Shown here: in pieces, positions 44,545 through 55,400 of the stretch
Position numbering within the stretch: position 1 is the first letter of the stretch
Layout of the letters: every line of letters starts with the position of its first letter
DNA from: Meghimatium bilineatum
Taxonomy: Eukaryota; Mollusca; Gastropoda; Stylommatophora; Philomycidae
Assembly (NCBI GenBank): GCA_034231615.1
Contig: CM067299.1
Coordinates: 14,251,863 to 14,315,862, forward strand
Direction: 5' to 3'
DNA length: 64,000 nt
Notes under the pieces: model-generated
The model's database searches: none
Seen by the model: only the letters and a program-made list of their open reading frames with translations
Told to the model about the DNA's origin: nothing
Program-made: the position numbers and the translations under genes

Positions 44545-44610
44545 TATTCTTTGTCTTCTGTTTTCATTCTCAAAAACGTGCAGATCAGCAAGATGCAGTC
44601 AGTGTGGCAG
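44545..44610 (-). mobile_element. SINE family A, 3' fragment
   Basis: CTTCTGTTTTCATTCTCAAA then AACGTGCAGATCAGCAAGAT is the minus strand of the SINE A 3' end. Confidence 0.5.
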
Positions 44611-44613
44611 AAT

Positions 44614-44775
44614 ATTTCTGGCAGTAAGTCTTATAACACCATCTATTTCTGACAAGGATCAATTGATATATCTATTAGGTAACCTATGTAGTCAGTAAGG
44701 CAGAATAGCTTTGGCAGTAAGTCTTGTAACACCATCTATTTCTGACAGGAACAATTGATATATGTTAGGCAACCT
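44614..44775. repeat. ~75-bp direct repeat, 2 copies
   Basis: GGCAGTAAGTCTTATAACAC and CATCTATTTCTGACA-GGA occur twice, with ATTGATATAT following in each. The next 44820-45265 has nothing I recognise. Confidence 0.8.
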
Positions 44776-45265
44776 TTTTTCCAGTACGTTCTTCCAGCCC
44801 AATCACTAAGCACACAGTCTTCTTACCAATTTTAAATGAATTGAGTGCACTAACCAGTACTCAACATAGAATATTTTTATTGAGTTGCATGCATAACAAA
44901 TCCAGGAAATGTAAAACAAACAACAACATAGTAATCCATGAATATATATATAGTGCTCTCAGTGCGTTGTGCGCAGATCGAATGGTCGGTGCGAAAGTTC
45001 GTTTCCTTAAATATTGCATGATTTGTTTCATTATAAAAATGTGGACACATTTTCCCGTAATTTACTAAAACAAGACAGTGAATAAAAAGTGAAGACCGTA
45101 AAATTAATGACACTTTCATAAACGCATTATACGTCCGATATTTAACAGTAGAGACATCAAAATGCAACACTGACGTACGTATTGTCATATAGACGTGTAT
45201 TATGGGGAATGAGAACGCACACACCCACACACACATATTTGGTAAACTAATATGTATACATAAAT

Positions 45266-46397
45266 AATCGTGGCTAAATCATTATTTACAGATGTGTCGT
45301 CATTTCTTGTCTAAATCATTATTTACAATGTGTCATTTCTTGTCTAAATCATTATTTACAGATGTGTCATTTCTTGTCTAAATCATTATTTACAGATGTG
45401 TCATTTCTTGTCTAAATCATTATTTACAGATGTGTCGTCATTTCTTGTCTAAATCATTATTTACAGATGTGTCGTCATTTCTTGTCTAAATCATTATTTA
45501 CAGATGTGTCGTCATTTCTTGTCTAAATCATTATTTACAGATGTGTCATTTCTTGTCTAAATCATTATTTACAGATGTGTCATTTCTTGTCTAAATCATT
45601 ATTTACAGATGTGTCGTCATTTCTTGTCTAAATCATTATTTACAGATGTGTCATTTCTTGTCTAAATCATTATTTACAGATGTGTCGTCATTTCTTGTCT
45701 AAATCATTATTTACAGATGTGTCATTTCTTGTCTAAATCATTATTTACAGATGTGTCATTTCTTGTCTAAATCATTATTTACAGATGTGTCGTCATTTCT
45801 TGTCTAAATCATTATTTACAGATGTGTCGTCATTTCTTGTCTAAATCATTATTTACAGATGTGTCATTTCTTGTCTAAATCATTATTTACAGATGTGTCA
45901 TTTCTTGTCTAAATCATTATTTACAGATGTGTCGTCATTTCTTGTCTAAATCATTATTTACAGATGTGTCGTCATTTCTTGTCTAAATCATTATTTACAG
46001 ATGTGTCATTTCTTGTCTAAATCATTATTTACAGATGTGTCGTCATTTCTTGTCTAAATCATTATTTACAGATGTGTCATTTCTTGTCTAAATCATTATT
46101 TACAGATGTGTCGTCATTTCTTGTCTAAATCATTATTTACAGATGTGTCATTTCTTGTCTAAATCATTATTTACAGATGTGTCGTCATTTCTTGTCTAAA
46201 TCATTATTTACAGATGTGTCATTTCTTGTCTAAATCATTATTTACAGATGTGTCATTTCTTGTCTAAATCATTATTTACAGATGTGTCATTTCTTGTCTA
46301 AATCATTATTTACAGATGTGTCATTTCTTGTCTAAATCATTATTTACAGATGTGTCATTTCTTGTCTAAATCATTATTTACAGATGTGTCATTTCTT
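45266..46397. repeat. 34/37-bp minisatellite, about 32 copies, each with an acceptor-like TTATTTACAG
   Basis: The unit is GATGTGTCATTTCTTGTCTA then AATCATTATTTACA (34 bp). A 37-bp form has an extra GTC (GATGTGTCGTCATTTC). The two forms are mixed without simple order: the left and middle alternate irregularly, and the last six units are all short. Copies are otherwise almost identical, so the array is young or homogenised. Each unit has a pyrimidine-rich stretch, CTAAATC and TTATTTACAG, in the order of a 3' splice site. Confidence 0.95.
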
Positions 46398-46550
46398 TCA
46401 CAGGTGCACACAATTTGAAAAGAGGTTGGTATCAGTAATATATTTCCTGCTACTGAGTAGACATATCTAACGTTATTATAAACTAAGAAAATAACATTAA
46501 TATATAATGAGCGTTGTCTATATCAAAGCACATAGCACATCAGCAACATC
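46398..46550. other. Array exit with a splice-like site
   Basis: The last unit changes to CATTTCTTTCACAG (ends 46403), a better acceptor than the units. The next 21 bases would keep phase 1 to phase 1, but the following GTTGGT is a poor donor. I do not call an exon. Confidence 0.2.
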
Positions 46551-46554
46551 CACA

Positions 46555-46625
46555 AAACAGACGACGTTTTGACTAAAAAGGTTATTTAAAAACAAAAAAC
46601 AACAACATAAAATGGATACTACAAA
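46555..46625 (-). mobile_element. Penelope-type terminal hairpin motif
   Basis: CAGACGACGTTTTGACTAAA then AAGGTTATTTAAAAAC is a degraded copy of the motif at 7742 and 23092. The following 46625-47190 has no recognised feature. Confidence 0.4.
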
Positions 46626-47189
46626 AAGAAGCAAAGAGGAAGAGAGGAGCAAAGGTAGAAAAATAATGAGAGAGGATGAGAAAAAGAAAAGGAAGACATG
46701 AGGGTAAATCTCGCGGTGGGTAAATTAAAAAGCTCACCATGTACACGACGTGGTGACAGCAAGGTCATGCAGCCTTACCTTACAGCTACAAATACCACTT
46801 TCCTGTAGTTTCAAAACGGGAAACATGAAATACTGACAGCGTTTTGTTTGTTTTGTGTTTTTTCCAGTGAAGTACGAGTTGTATTTCAACAGATTACAAA
46901 CTATATATGGGCTACATTTGTAAAGAAGGTAGCTGTCACAGACTTAAAACAGAAGGACAAAAAAAAATAAATAGGCCTAAAAATGTTTATTTATATTTAT
47001 AATAAAGTTTATTTATATTTATAGCATGCCTACAGTTTATTTGTAATACAGTAAGGCAGATCACAAATAAGAAAAAGTATATAAATTATTAAAGATAGAA
47101 ACAGAAAAATATATTTGATAAAACAGAAGTACTTACAAGATGGGCAGATTAGATTATATGACAAAACTGTTTGACGACTAACTGAACAA

Positions 47190-48725
47190 AAAACCTACAA
47201 TACACAACAATGATGAACCAGAAATACTGAAAGCAGAAGCAGAACTTGCAAAAAAATCAATAAAATGTGGAAATGCTTGCAGGCTCCGACAACATAACAG
47301 CAGACATAATAAAAACTATAAATGAATTTGGTGTGGAAATGGTCCCACAGAACTTTGCAATGACATATATGAAACATGCCATATACCTAAAGACCTAGCA
47401 TCATCAATATTCATACCACTACCTAAGAAGCCCAGGGCTGTGAACTGTACAGAATATAGAACAATAAGTCTAATGAGTCATTTAACTAAAATTCACCTCA
47501 AGATAATACATGAAAGAATTAAAAACAAGATAGACGCGGAAGTCGGCGAAGAACAATTCGGTTTTAGGAAAAACAAAGGAACCAGCGAAGCTATACTTAG
47601 TATCCGACTAGTGATAGATAAATATATAGAAATCGAAAATAATATCTATATTTGCTTCATAGACTACGGTAAGACCTTTGACAGAGTCCAACATGAAAAT
47701 TTAATAAAATGTCTTCAAGAAAAAGGCATAGATGGAAAAGTCATCGAAAGGATTAGAAGAAATATATATTGGGAACAGACTGCATCAATAAGGTGGGAAA
47801 ACAGCTACTCGCCATGCATAGAAATAAGAAGAGGAATAAGACAAGGATGCTTTTTTATCACCAATCATATTTAATATCTACACAGAGAATATCTTTGAAC
47901 GTATAGAAGAAATTCCAGGTCTCAAGATCAATGGGAAAATAATTAAGAACCTTAGTAGATATGTAGATGACACTGTTCTTTTGGCAGAAAGTGAACATGA
48001 ACTACAAAGACTAATAGATCAAGTCAATAAATCAAGTAATGAATATGGAATGGATTATAAAAATGATTATCAGCAAAGTCACAGAAGAACAAGCGCTAAA
48101 TATAAACATACATGAAGAGAAACTACAATAAGTGTAACATTATTTATATCTTGGACACATAGTCACTAATGATGGCAGATGTGAAACAGAAGTTAAAAGG
48201 AGAAGTTAAAAGGCTAAATGTACTCTCAAATACATGAGGAAACAAGGAACATACAAACAAATTACAAACAAGTTAAAAATGAGAATTATAAAATGCTACA
48301 TCTATTCTATATGAATGTATGGCTCAGAAACAAGGACACTAAACAAACAATTAGAAGACATAACTGATGCCTTTTGGGTGTGGGTATATAGAAGAATATG
48401 GATAACATCATTGAAAGAGAAGAAAACAAACAAAGAGGTGCTAAAGACACTTATATGAAGAAATAATTACTAAGAGAAATAAAGATCAAACAAATAAAAT
48501 ATTTTGGACACATTAAAAGACATGACACCTTGTTGAAGACCTTACTTGAGGGTAAAGTCAAAGGGAATCGAGCAAGAGGTAGGCAGAGACACAAGTGGGA
48601 GAGTAACATAATAAGATGGATAGGTTACAGTCTAGCAGAGTGCACCACCAAAACAAGAGACGGGATGTTGGAGGTCTTGTTGCAGCCAACCTTCGCTGCG
48701 GAGACGGCACGAGATTTTGATGATA
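47190..48725 (+). mobile_element. RTE-like LINE, ORF2 remnant (RT to C-terminus)
   Basis: Frames give a degraded N-terminus (AELAKKSIKCGNA), TEYRTISLMSHLTKI, FGFRKNKGTSEAILSIRL, CFIDYGKTFDRVQHENL, IRRGIRQGC, then the catalytic YVDDTVLLAE box (about 47955-47985), GSETRTLNKQLE, YFGHIKRHDTLLKTLLEGK, RARGRQRHKWESNIIRW and a final region ending in GAGACGGCACGAGATTTTGA. Several stops and frameshifts. Same family as 15920-17220, which lies in the opposite orientation. It sits in the intron before exon E. Confidence 0.85.
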
Positions 48726-48769
48726 GTTTATTTGTATTTATATCAAGTATATTTGTATTTAACAAACCA

Positions 48770-50270
48770 TTAAAAATTAAAAAACAATAAAGCAGCAGGT
48801 CAAGATGACATCACAAGTGAAATGTTAAAAGCAGCAAATGATAATACCTTGTCATTTTTACTGAATATTTTCAATATGATTTGGAAAAACGAATGCCCAC
48901 CCCAACAATGGAAAAATGGCATCATTATCAAACTACCAAAAAAAGGAGACCTAACAAATTGTGATAACTGGAGGGGAATCACACTGCTATCCGTACCTGG
49001 CAAAATTCTTTGTAATATGATGCTTGCAAGATTAAAGTCATCCTTAGACAAAAGACTTAGAGAAGAGCAGTCATGCTTTAGACCAGGTCGTTCCTGCCTT
49101 GACCATATATTCACTCTTAGAACAATAATAGAAGAATGTCTAGAATTTAGATCTAATCTCATAATAAACTTCGTTGATTTTCAAAAAGCCTTCGACAGCA
49201 TCCATCGACCATCGCTTTGGGAAATTTTAAAAATATATGGATTCCAAATTAAATATATCAATGTGATAAAATCATTCTATACCAACTCAAAATGCTGTGT
49301 TAGAACAGAAAAAGGCAATTCAGAATGATTCCCTGTGATTACTGGTGTTAAACAAGGCTGCCCTATGTCACCATTACTATTCAATATCGCAATTGACTGA
49401 ACTATGAGAAAAAGCACATCCAACACAAATTTAGGAATCAAATGGGTAAATAAAACAACATTAGAAGACCTGGATTTTGCCGATGATCTTGCACTATTGA
49501 GTGAAAACCATCAAGATGCACAAACAAAAACTGATAGATTAAAACTCATTGCATGAAAAATAGGTCTCCAAATCAATTCAGCAACAACAAAAATTATGGA
49601 CTTCACCAATTCACCTAACGAAATTACTTTAAATGGACAACAACTTGAAAAAGTACAGAAATTCTCCTATCTAGGAAGCAAATTAACACTCGGCGGTGAT
49701 GTCATGCCAGAAATTACAACTCGCATTGCCCTAGCATCAAGTGCATTTAACAGACTGTCTAATATCTGGAAGTCAAAGTCAATCAGCACACGCACGAAAA
49801 TGCGCTTATTTAATTCCTGCGTTATTCCGGTGATATCATATGGATGTGAGAGCTGGAAAAGCTCTTTATCTTCAGAAAAGAAATTACTGAGTTTCAAGAA
49901 CAAATGTCTTCGTAGGATAACTAACACCAAGTGGAGTGAATGCAAATCGAATGATAAAATCAGAGAAGAGACACATCAAAATTTCATCATAGATGTTATC
50001 AGAAAACGCCGTTGGTCCTACATCGGGCATGTCCTACGCGCAGACACCAACAGAATACACCACCAATCTCTTGAATGGATACCTACAGGCAAAAGAGCAT
50101 GGGGTAGACCAAAAGAAACACTCAGAAGAACAATACTTAGAGAAAGTAAAACAACCAATATTCATACTATTCAAGAACTGCACAGAATAGCTTTGAACAG
50201 ACAGAATTGGAGAGATCTGACCTCTGCCCTATGCGCTAACTTCAGCGCAAAAGGAAAATAAATGAATATT
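48770..50270 (+). mobile_element. LINE family Z, RT plus complete C-terminus
   Basis: Starts inside the RT (AAGQDDITSEMLKAAND), then DNWRGITLLSVPGKIL, EEQSCFRPGRSCLDHIFTLR, INFVDFQKAFDSIHRPSLW, a stop at 49326-49328, VKQGCPMSPLLFNIAID and FADDLALLSE (about 49475). The last frame is open for 221 codons (49596-50261): FSYLGSKLTLGGDVMPEI, SYGCESWKSSLSSEKKLLSF, YIGHVLRADTNRIHHQSLEW, GKRAWGRPKETLRRT, NWRDLTSALCANFSAKGK. Three stops in the RT make it dead. The element ends about 130 bp before exon E. A minus-strand tail of the same family is at 2315-2440. Confidence 0.87.
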
Positions 50271-50402
50271 TGTATTTATAACACAATTTATTTGTATAAA
50301 ATGCTAAACCCTTTTAGTATATTTATATTTAAAGCAAAACTTATTTGTGCTTGTAGCAAAGATTTATTTTGTGTTTATACAGTAAGCTATTTATTTCCAC
50401 AG

Positions 50403-50566
50403 CTGATCTAACAGAAATAGGCCAACCTAAAGTTCATTATGAGCTTCCACACTCTGGACGCAACCAAGCCTCAGCTTTCTTGCACAGTCGGCATAACATT
50501 TTATTTCCTCAAGTTTACTTTGTATTTACAATATACATATTATTCAAAGCTGGTTTTATTACATAA
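50403..50566 (+). CDS. Ig-superfamily gene, exon E: stalk, probable GPI signal and stop
   Basis: After a good acceptor (GCTATTTATTTCCACAG) the sequence is open in phase 1, the phase left by exon D. It reads ADLTEIGQPKVHYELPHSG, a polar stretch with small residues (NQASAFLHS), then about 22 mostly hydrophobic residues (ILFPQVYFVFTIYILF...GFIT) to a TAA stop. A short polar stalk, small-residue region and C-terminal hydrophobic tail with no cytosolic part is the layout of a GPI-attachment signal; DPR/DIP/lachesin proteins are commonly GPI-anchored. Joined to exons A-D it makes a 233-residue partial protein with one frame throughout. The exon has no homology I can prove, so the call rests on splice site, phase, stop and topology. 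It lies between LINE Z and a SINE, clear of both. Confidence 0.62.
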
Positions 50567-50569
50567 ATG

Positions 50570-50925
50570 TTTACTGGACAACATTCTTTTCTTTTCCTTT
50601 TGTGATCAATGTGTGGTTGTGTGCAAATAAGATGGTACATTATATTCTCGTTGCGGATGACAGAAAATTAGGGTTGCCAGATGGTTGGAACTGTTTGTGG
50701 CCAAATTGTTGGTAAAAAATGACAAACTTCAAACTTGTGTATAAACTGCTAAACACACGTTGAATTTTCACGAATGCTAACTTTCTACAAAACGTGTATT
50801 ACATCTTTCGAATTCTCAACATTCATTTATTTCATAATGACATTGATGTTGTTTCTAACTTAATTTTAGTTTTTAAATGTTATTTTGAGAATCTGAGCTT
50901 TCTCTAGACAGAAAAACAATGAGGA
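50570..50925. other. Possible 3' untranslated region
   Basis: Follows the stop of exon E. No perfect AATAAA is near; AAATAAGA at about 50625 is a weak candidate. Otherwise nothing recognised. Confidence 0.25.
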
Positions 50926-50929
50926 TACC

Positions 50930-51015
50930 TAACAGTTATGTGCATAGTAAAATTACACTATTTAGTAACTAAATTATGTGCATAGTAAAATTACACTATT
51001 TAGTAACTAAATTTT
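50930..51015. repeat. ~41-bp direct repeat, 2 copies
   Basis: TTATGTGCATAGTAAAATTA then CACTATTTAGTAACTAAA appears twice with no difference over most of its length. Confidence 0.95.
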
Positions 51016-51047
51016 CAATTACATGTAAATTATTGCCGAATCCGCCC

Positions 51048-51328
51048 GTGTGTTGCCGGGGCCCGAAAGGGGAGCAAAGAATAGCACACTGTTTACCTTC
51101 CATGCATGTCGTAAAAGGAGACTAAGGAGGTTATGGGGTGGAGTTGGCTGCCCCATCCCATATAGGCTCAGTGAACCAAAGCCATGCTGAAGTCGGACGC
51201 GTCAGGCTGAAAGGTGCAGATGTCGCAGCAATACTGTTAACCATGACACAGCGCATTCCGTTCTCCGGACTACATCCTGCTAATCTGCAGGAGTTTGAGA
51301 ACGAACGCAGAAGAAGAAGAAGAAGAAT
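51048..51328 (+). mobile_element. SINE family A, copy 2 (full length)
   Basis: Nearly identical to 5708-5987 from TGTTGCCGGGGCCCGAAAGG to the GAACGCAGAAGAAGAAGAAG tail. The low divergence marks it as one of the youngest copies here. Confidence 0.88.
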
Positions 51329-51329
51329 T

Positions 51330-51740
51330 GCCGAATCTATTTTCTAGTGCATTTTGCTACCACAAAAATGTTTGTTCTTATTGTTTACCGTATATTGTAT
51401 AATTAAACGAGTAATAACAAAGCTTCCACTTAACATCCAGATTAAAGTGTTATCAAATATCTGCTTGAAACATGTACTTTTCATTCTACGTTCATACATG
51501 ATTAGAATAGACAGTGTATGTAAACCCTGCAATTTTGGACGCGCTTATCATCATTAGGGTCTCTAGGATAAACGTCAGTGAATCAGTCTGTTGAAAACTA
51601 GATATTGCTTTTGTAGTTTTACGAATGACAACATGTGGAATTATTTGTGAATATGTTATATGTATAGATATGTCATGTATGGGGATATACATGTGCTTGT
51701 TAGCGTCCATATATCTATAGGTTTATGCAGTCATATGTTT
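51330..51740. other. Unassigned DNA
   Basis: No exon with splice support, RNA or known repeat. Confidence 0.3.
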
Positions 51741-51744
51741 TAAA

Positions 51745-52208
51745 CAAGTTAAAAATGAGAATTATAAAATGCTACATCTATTCCATATTAATGTATGGCT
51801 CAGAAACATGGACACTAAATAAACAATTAGAAGACAAAATTGATGCCTTTGAGATGTGGGTATATAGAAGAATAGGGAGAACATCATGGAAAGAGAAGAA
51901 AACAAATAAAGAGGTGCTAAAAACACTTAATATGAAGAAAGAACTACTAAGAGAAATAAAGATCAGGCAAATAAAATACTTTGGACACATTAAAAGACAT
52001 GACACCCTATTGAAGACCTTACTTGAGGGTAAAGTCAAAGGGAAGCGAGCAAGAGGTAGGCAGAGATACAAGTGGGAGAGTAACATTACACGATGGACAG
52101 GTTACAGTCTAGCAGAGTGCACCACCAAGACAAGAGACAGGAGATGTTGGAGATACGTTGCAGCCAACCTTCGTTGCGGAGACGGCACTTGATGATGATG
52201 ATGATGTT
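51745..52208 (+). mobile_element. RTE-like LINE, 5'-truncated, young copy
   Basis: The frame is uninterrupted from the truncation point (NKLKMRIIKCYIYSILMYG) through GSETWTLNKQLEDKIDAFEM, YFGHIKRHDTLLKTLLEGK, RARGRQRYKWESNITRW, CWRYVAANLRCGDGT and a TGA stop at 52190-52192, and ends in a (TGATGA)n tail. It is the least damaged LINE end in the window and gives the true 3' end of this family. Confidence 0.88.
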
Positions 52209-52378
52209 TTATCAGTACAATGTTGAATCTCAGTGATTCTTCATATGGCGTTCACTAATGTTGAATCTCGGTGATTCTTCATATGGCGTTCACTAATGTT
52301 GAATCTCAGTGATTCTTCATATGGCGTTCACTAATGTTGAATCTCGGTGATTCTTCATATGGCGTTCACTAATGTTGA
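52209..52378. repeat. 38-bp tandem repeat, 4 copies
   Basis: GTTGAATCTCAGTGATTCTT then CATATGGCGTTCACTAAT repeats; CAG and CGG forms alternate. Confidence 0.95.
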
Positions 52379-52559
52379 TATATGAGAATTGGCATATATG
52401 CTTTACGCGTGACGATGTATGTGAAGTACGTATTTATTTAATAATTCATCTAGACTAATTGAATAACCAGAGACTGTTAGGAAAGTTTTTTTTAAATCAC
52501 TAAGCTTTTTAGTGATTTAAACACATTCAGGAAATATATAACATATTCAGAGAATATTG

Positions 52560-52800
52560 CTGTCAATAATTTCAAGATATGTTACATGTCGAGAAAATAT
52601 TGAATTCTACAAATCCAGGCTATGTAAGATGTTCAGGGAATATTGAATTCTACAACTCCAGATTATGTAAGATCTTCAGAGAACATTGAATTTCAACAAG
52701 TTCAGGTTATGTAAGATGTTCAGAGATTATTGAATTCATCAAATCCAGATGTGATATGTTTAGAGAATATTGTGTTAAACAAGTCCATGGTGTGTAAGAT
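52560..52800. repeat. Degenerate ~50-bp tandem repeat, about 5 copies
   Basis: AAGATGTTCAGAGAATATTG and AATTCTACAAATCCAG recur with drift. Confidence 0.7.
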
Positions 52801-52989
52801 GTCTAGAGACACCTTGACTATATGGGTTTATATGGACTTATATGGTTTATATGAAAAATCATTCGAAAACTACACGAAATGTCTTGAAAATATTGACTTC
52901 TAGAAACCAGTTTGTGTTAGGTTTAGATCATGTTTACATATGTACACATTGTTTATAAAAATATTTTTAAAAATCATGTAATTCTCTTA

Positions 52990-53335
52990 ATGTTTATATT
53001 TCTTTTGTTTTGTGACGTATTCTCTCCAGAACGCTGTCTTCCAAATGAACTCCCTGAATCCTTCTCTGTCTTGGGCGATGCGGCTTGCATATTCCAACGA
53101 TGTATTCATGTTATTTTTAATATCGTCAGTCCATCGTCTTCTTGTCTGCCTTTTCTCCTCCACCCAGGTACTCTGATCTCCGTTATTTGTCTTTCTAAAC
53201 AGTTGCGTCTCTTTATTTCACCAAACAGGTGTAGTCTTCGTTTTGCTATTGTGTTTATTAACCAACACTCTGACATCTTCAATGTGTTTATAATATCTAA
53301 GTTTCTTTTTTTCCCCCTTCCATGATATTCTGCGT
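52990..53335 (-). mobile_element. LINE 3' end remnant
   Basis: Antisense of the family at 33120-33540: AGAACGCTGTCTTCCAAATG, CTTGGGCGATGCGGCTTGCA and AACAGTTGCGTCTCTTTATT correspond to its FWKECVT end, ARRIAQD and KRHNCL blocks. Confidence 0.7.
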
Positions 53336-53339
53336 ATCA

Positions 53340-53760
53340 TTCTGTAATGTTTAGATTGTGTGCATTTATATAGGCCTAACTAGGGTTACCATAATTTTTA
53401 GACAACCAAAGGTCAAAAATTCGTAACATGAAAGTTAGAAACTTCAACAAGAACACAATTGTATGAGTCCATTTTCGATTTGTTATATCTAGTTTCAGAT
53501 ATAGTTACATTTTCTAGATGATTTCTTTGCATTATCTTGTTCTGGGTATTGTTTTTTTCTCTATCATATTCTTTCATTATCTGGATGTGTTTTCAGTGTG
53601 TCTGTTATAACTTGCTATCGAGGTGTTAGACGTTATCTAAAACTATTGTAAATAGTAAAGATGGGGTGTTTAAAAAGTCGAAGTGCACTGGCGTCACACA
53701 GTTCCGCACTAAATACATTTCATATGACGTGTGTCTCCACTAATGTAAATGAGTGTAGTG
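53340..53760. other. Unassigned DNA
   Basis: AT-rich; no recognised feature. Confidence 0.3.
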
Positions 53761-53764
53761 ACTT

Positions 53765-54260
53765 TGTAGACACACGGTAGTGTTCTGTTGTCGTGTGATC
53801 TTTCCAGAACGTAGTCTTCCTTATGAATCTCCTGAAATCCCAGCGGTCTCTGGCAAGTTGTCCTGCTTCCTCTCATCATCATCAAGTGCCATCTTCGCAA
53901 CGAAGGTTGGCTGCAACGGATCTCCAACATCCCCTGTCTCTTATCTTGGTGGTGCTTCCTCTAGCGACATGTGTATGCATACCTGAATCTGCATTTGCTG
54001 CCTTCAATCGCCGCTTCAACAACACTCTTGTTATCCCATCGTGTCTATTTACATGGTCGAAAATACCTAACTTCCTTCTTAATATTGTGTTTAAAAGCCA
54101 GCCTTCTTGAAAATTGATTTTTCTTAGCACGTCTTCGTTGGTCTCTCTAGTCTATGGTATTCTCAAGATTCTTCTATAGCACTTCATTTCGAAGGCCTCT
54201 ATTCTCTTGGCTGTAGTTTTATTTATTGTTCATGTTCCGCAGCCGTAGGTCGCGACTGCG
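53765..54260 (-). mobile_element. LINE 3' end remnant with a nested RTE tail
   Basis: Minus-strand frames give GFQEIHKEDYVLERS at the C-terminus, then upstream KLGIFDHVNRHDGITRVLLK and RRLKAANADSGMHT. Excising 53874-53952 and one copy of the flanking direct repeat restores continuity. Same broad family as 33120-33540. Confidence 0.7.
53874..53952 (-). mobile_element. 79-bp RTE-like 3' end insertion with 10-bp target-site duplication
   Basis: CATCATCATCAAGTGCCATC and CGAAGGTTGGCTGCAACGG match the terminal ~80 bp of the RTE-like LINE (52110-52200, opposite strand). TGCTTCCTCT flanks it at 53864-53873 and 53953-53962. Confidence 0.85.
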
Positions 54261-54264
54261 AACC

Positions 54265-54740
54265 ACATTCATAATGAAATTCTTGACACAACACTCTGTA
54301 GTTTGCTATTGCTTTTAGGAGGGTCATCCGATTATATATGACCATATGAGAGCACATACGTTCTCTTCATGTCAACTTGGAGCGGAAGTATTTTTCTAGC
54401 TGTTCTGAATATTTTTTAAATGTATGTTTAAATCCCAAACAAAAAAAATTGAGATAGCAACACTGGAAGCAAAAACTAGCATATTATTTTCATAAAGAGT
54501 ATATCAACTATGCTTTACATCACAAACATGTAAAATATTGCCACGTAAAACATAACTTTGAGATCAAAAGATGGCGACGTAAACATTGTGATTAATTCGA
54601 AAATGAATGTCCTATTTCTATCAGGATTTCTCTGTTGTTGTTTTTTTGGAGCGAAAGAAATTTACTTTTACAAAAACATAATGCCCTAAATAATCAATAC
54701 AGAATAGATAAGACAGCCACTTAAATAGATTAATACTGGT
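54265..54740. other. Unassigned DNA
   Basis: No gene or classified repeat. Confidence 0.3.
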
Positions 54741-54744
54741 CCCA

Positions 54745-54975
54745 TCACCTACGTGCTCTTGTGGGCAGGCAGCACAGACCGCTGAAGATATTCTGCAAGA
54801 CTGCAATGCACTAAACCAGTTACGGGAAGAACACTGGCCCACAGAGATGGATATCCACAGAAAGATGTATGGGAGCACTGAGGAGCTTTCAAATACAGAA
54901 GCATTTATTAAGAAAACTGGACTTGCTGTGTAGACATGTCAAACTGCGAACGAGAAGAAGAAGAAGAAGGATACC
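54745..54975 (+). mobile_element. LINE 3' end with CCHC knuckle and GAA tail
   Basis: The frame reads CSCGQAAQTAEDILQDCNAL, REEHWPTEMDIHRKMYG, then SNTEAFIKKTGLAV and a TAG at about 54931. The CxCG-xxxTAEHxLxxC pattern is the C-terminal zinc motif of RNase H-bearing LINEs of the I group. The 3' end is AAACTGCGAACGAGAAGAAG followed by more AAG, resembling the 3' end of SINE family A. Confidence 0.75.
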
Positions 54976-54999
54976 GAATATTTTATTTGAGAAAACTAA

Positions 55000-55400
55000 C
55001 TAATGAAACTACACATTTATTGGTTATGGACTGACAGCATTACACTCTGGAAGTCCCATTTGTTGCCAATCTCCCCTAGAAGATTATCTATAGTATGCAT
55101 ACTGATGGTTCGTTCCTGTGTCCTGATGGCTATACATTCTTCTCGTTCCTTCCTGCAAGCGTCCTTTTCTACTACTACATCACTTAATACTGAATTATTC
55201 AAATCTTAATTTCGACATTTCATCGATCATCGTGTCCGCAACCAGTAGGCGTTAATGAAATAGTTTCAGCCCATCCCCCTTATCCATTGTTAACCCACAG
55301 TCTATTGGAACCTGGGGTGCAAGTCTGTCTGCTCTATCATTGCCGCGAACACCGGCATGTCCTGGGCAGTAAATTCATGTGATGTCCTGGGGGTTGGAAA
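55000..55400 (-). mobile_element. RNase H-type LINE fragment, opposite orientation
   Basis: On the minus strand YCPGHAGVRGNDRADRLA (about 55380-55325) is the conserved RNase H end seen in I-group LINEs; GLTMDKGD follows, then degraded sequence. It lies 25 bp from the plus-strand LINE end at 54745-54975. Confidence 0.7.

Noticed and set aside
45266-46397. CRISPR-like regular repeats
   Set aside because: Units are contiguous with no unique spacers, and everything around is animal intron sequence; it is a minisatellite.
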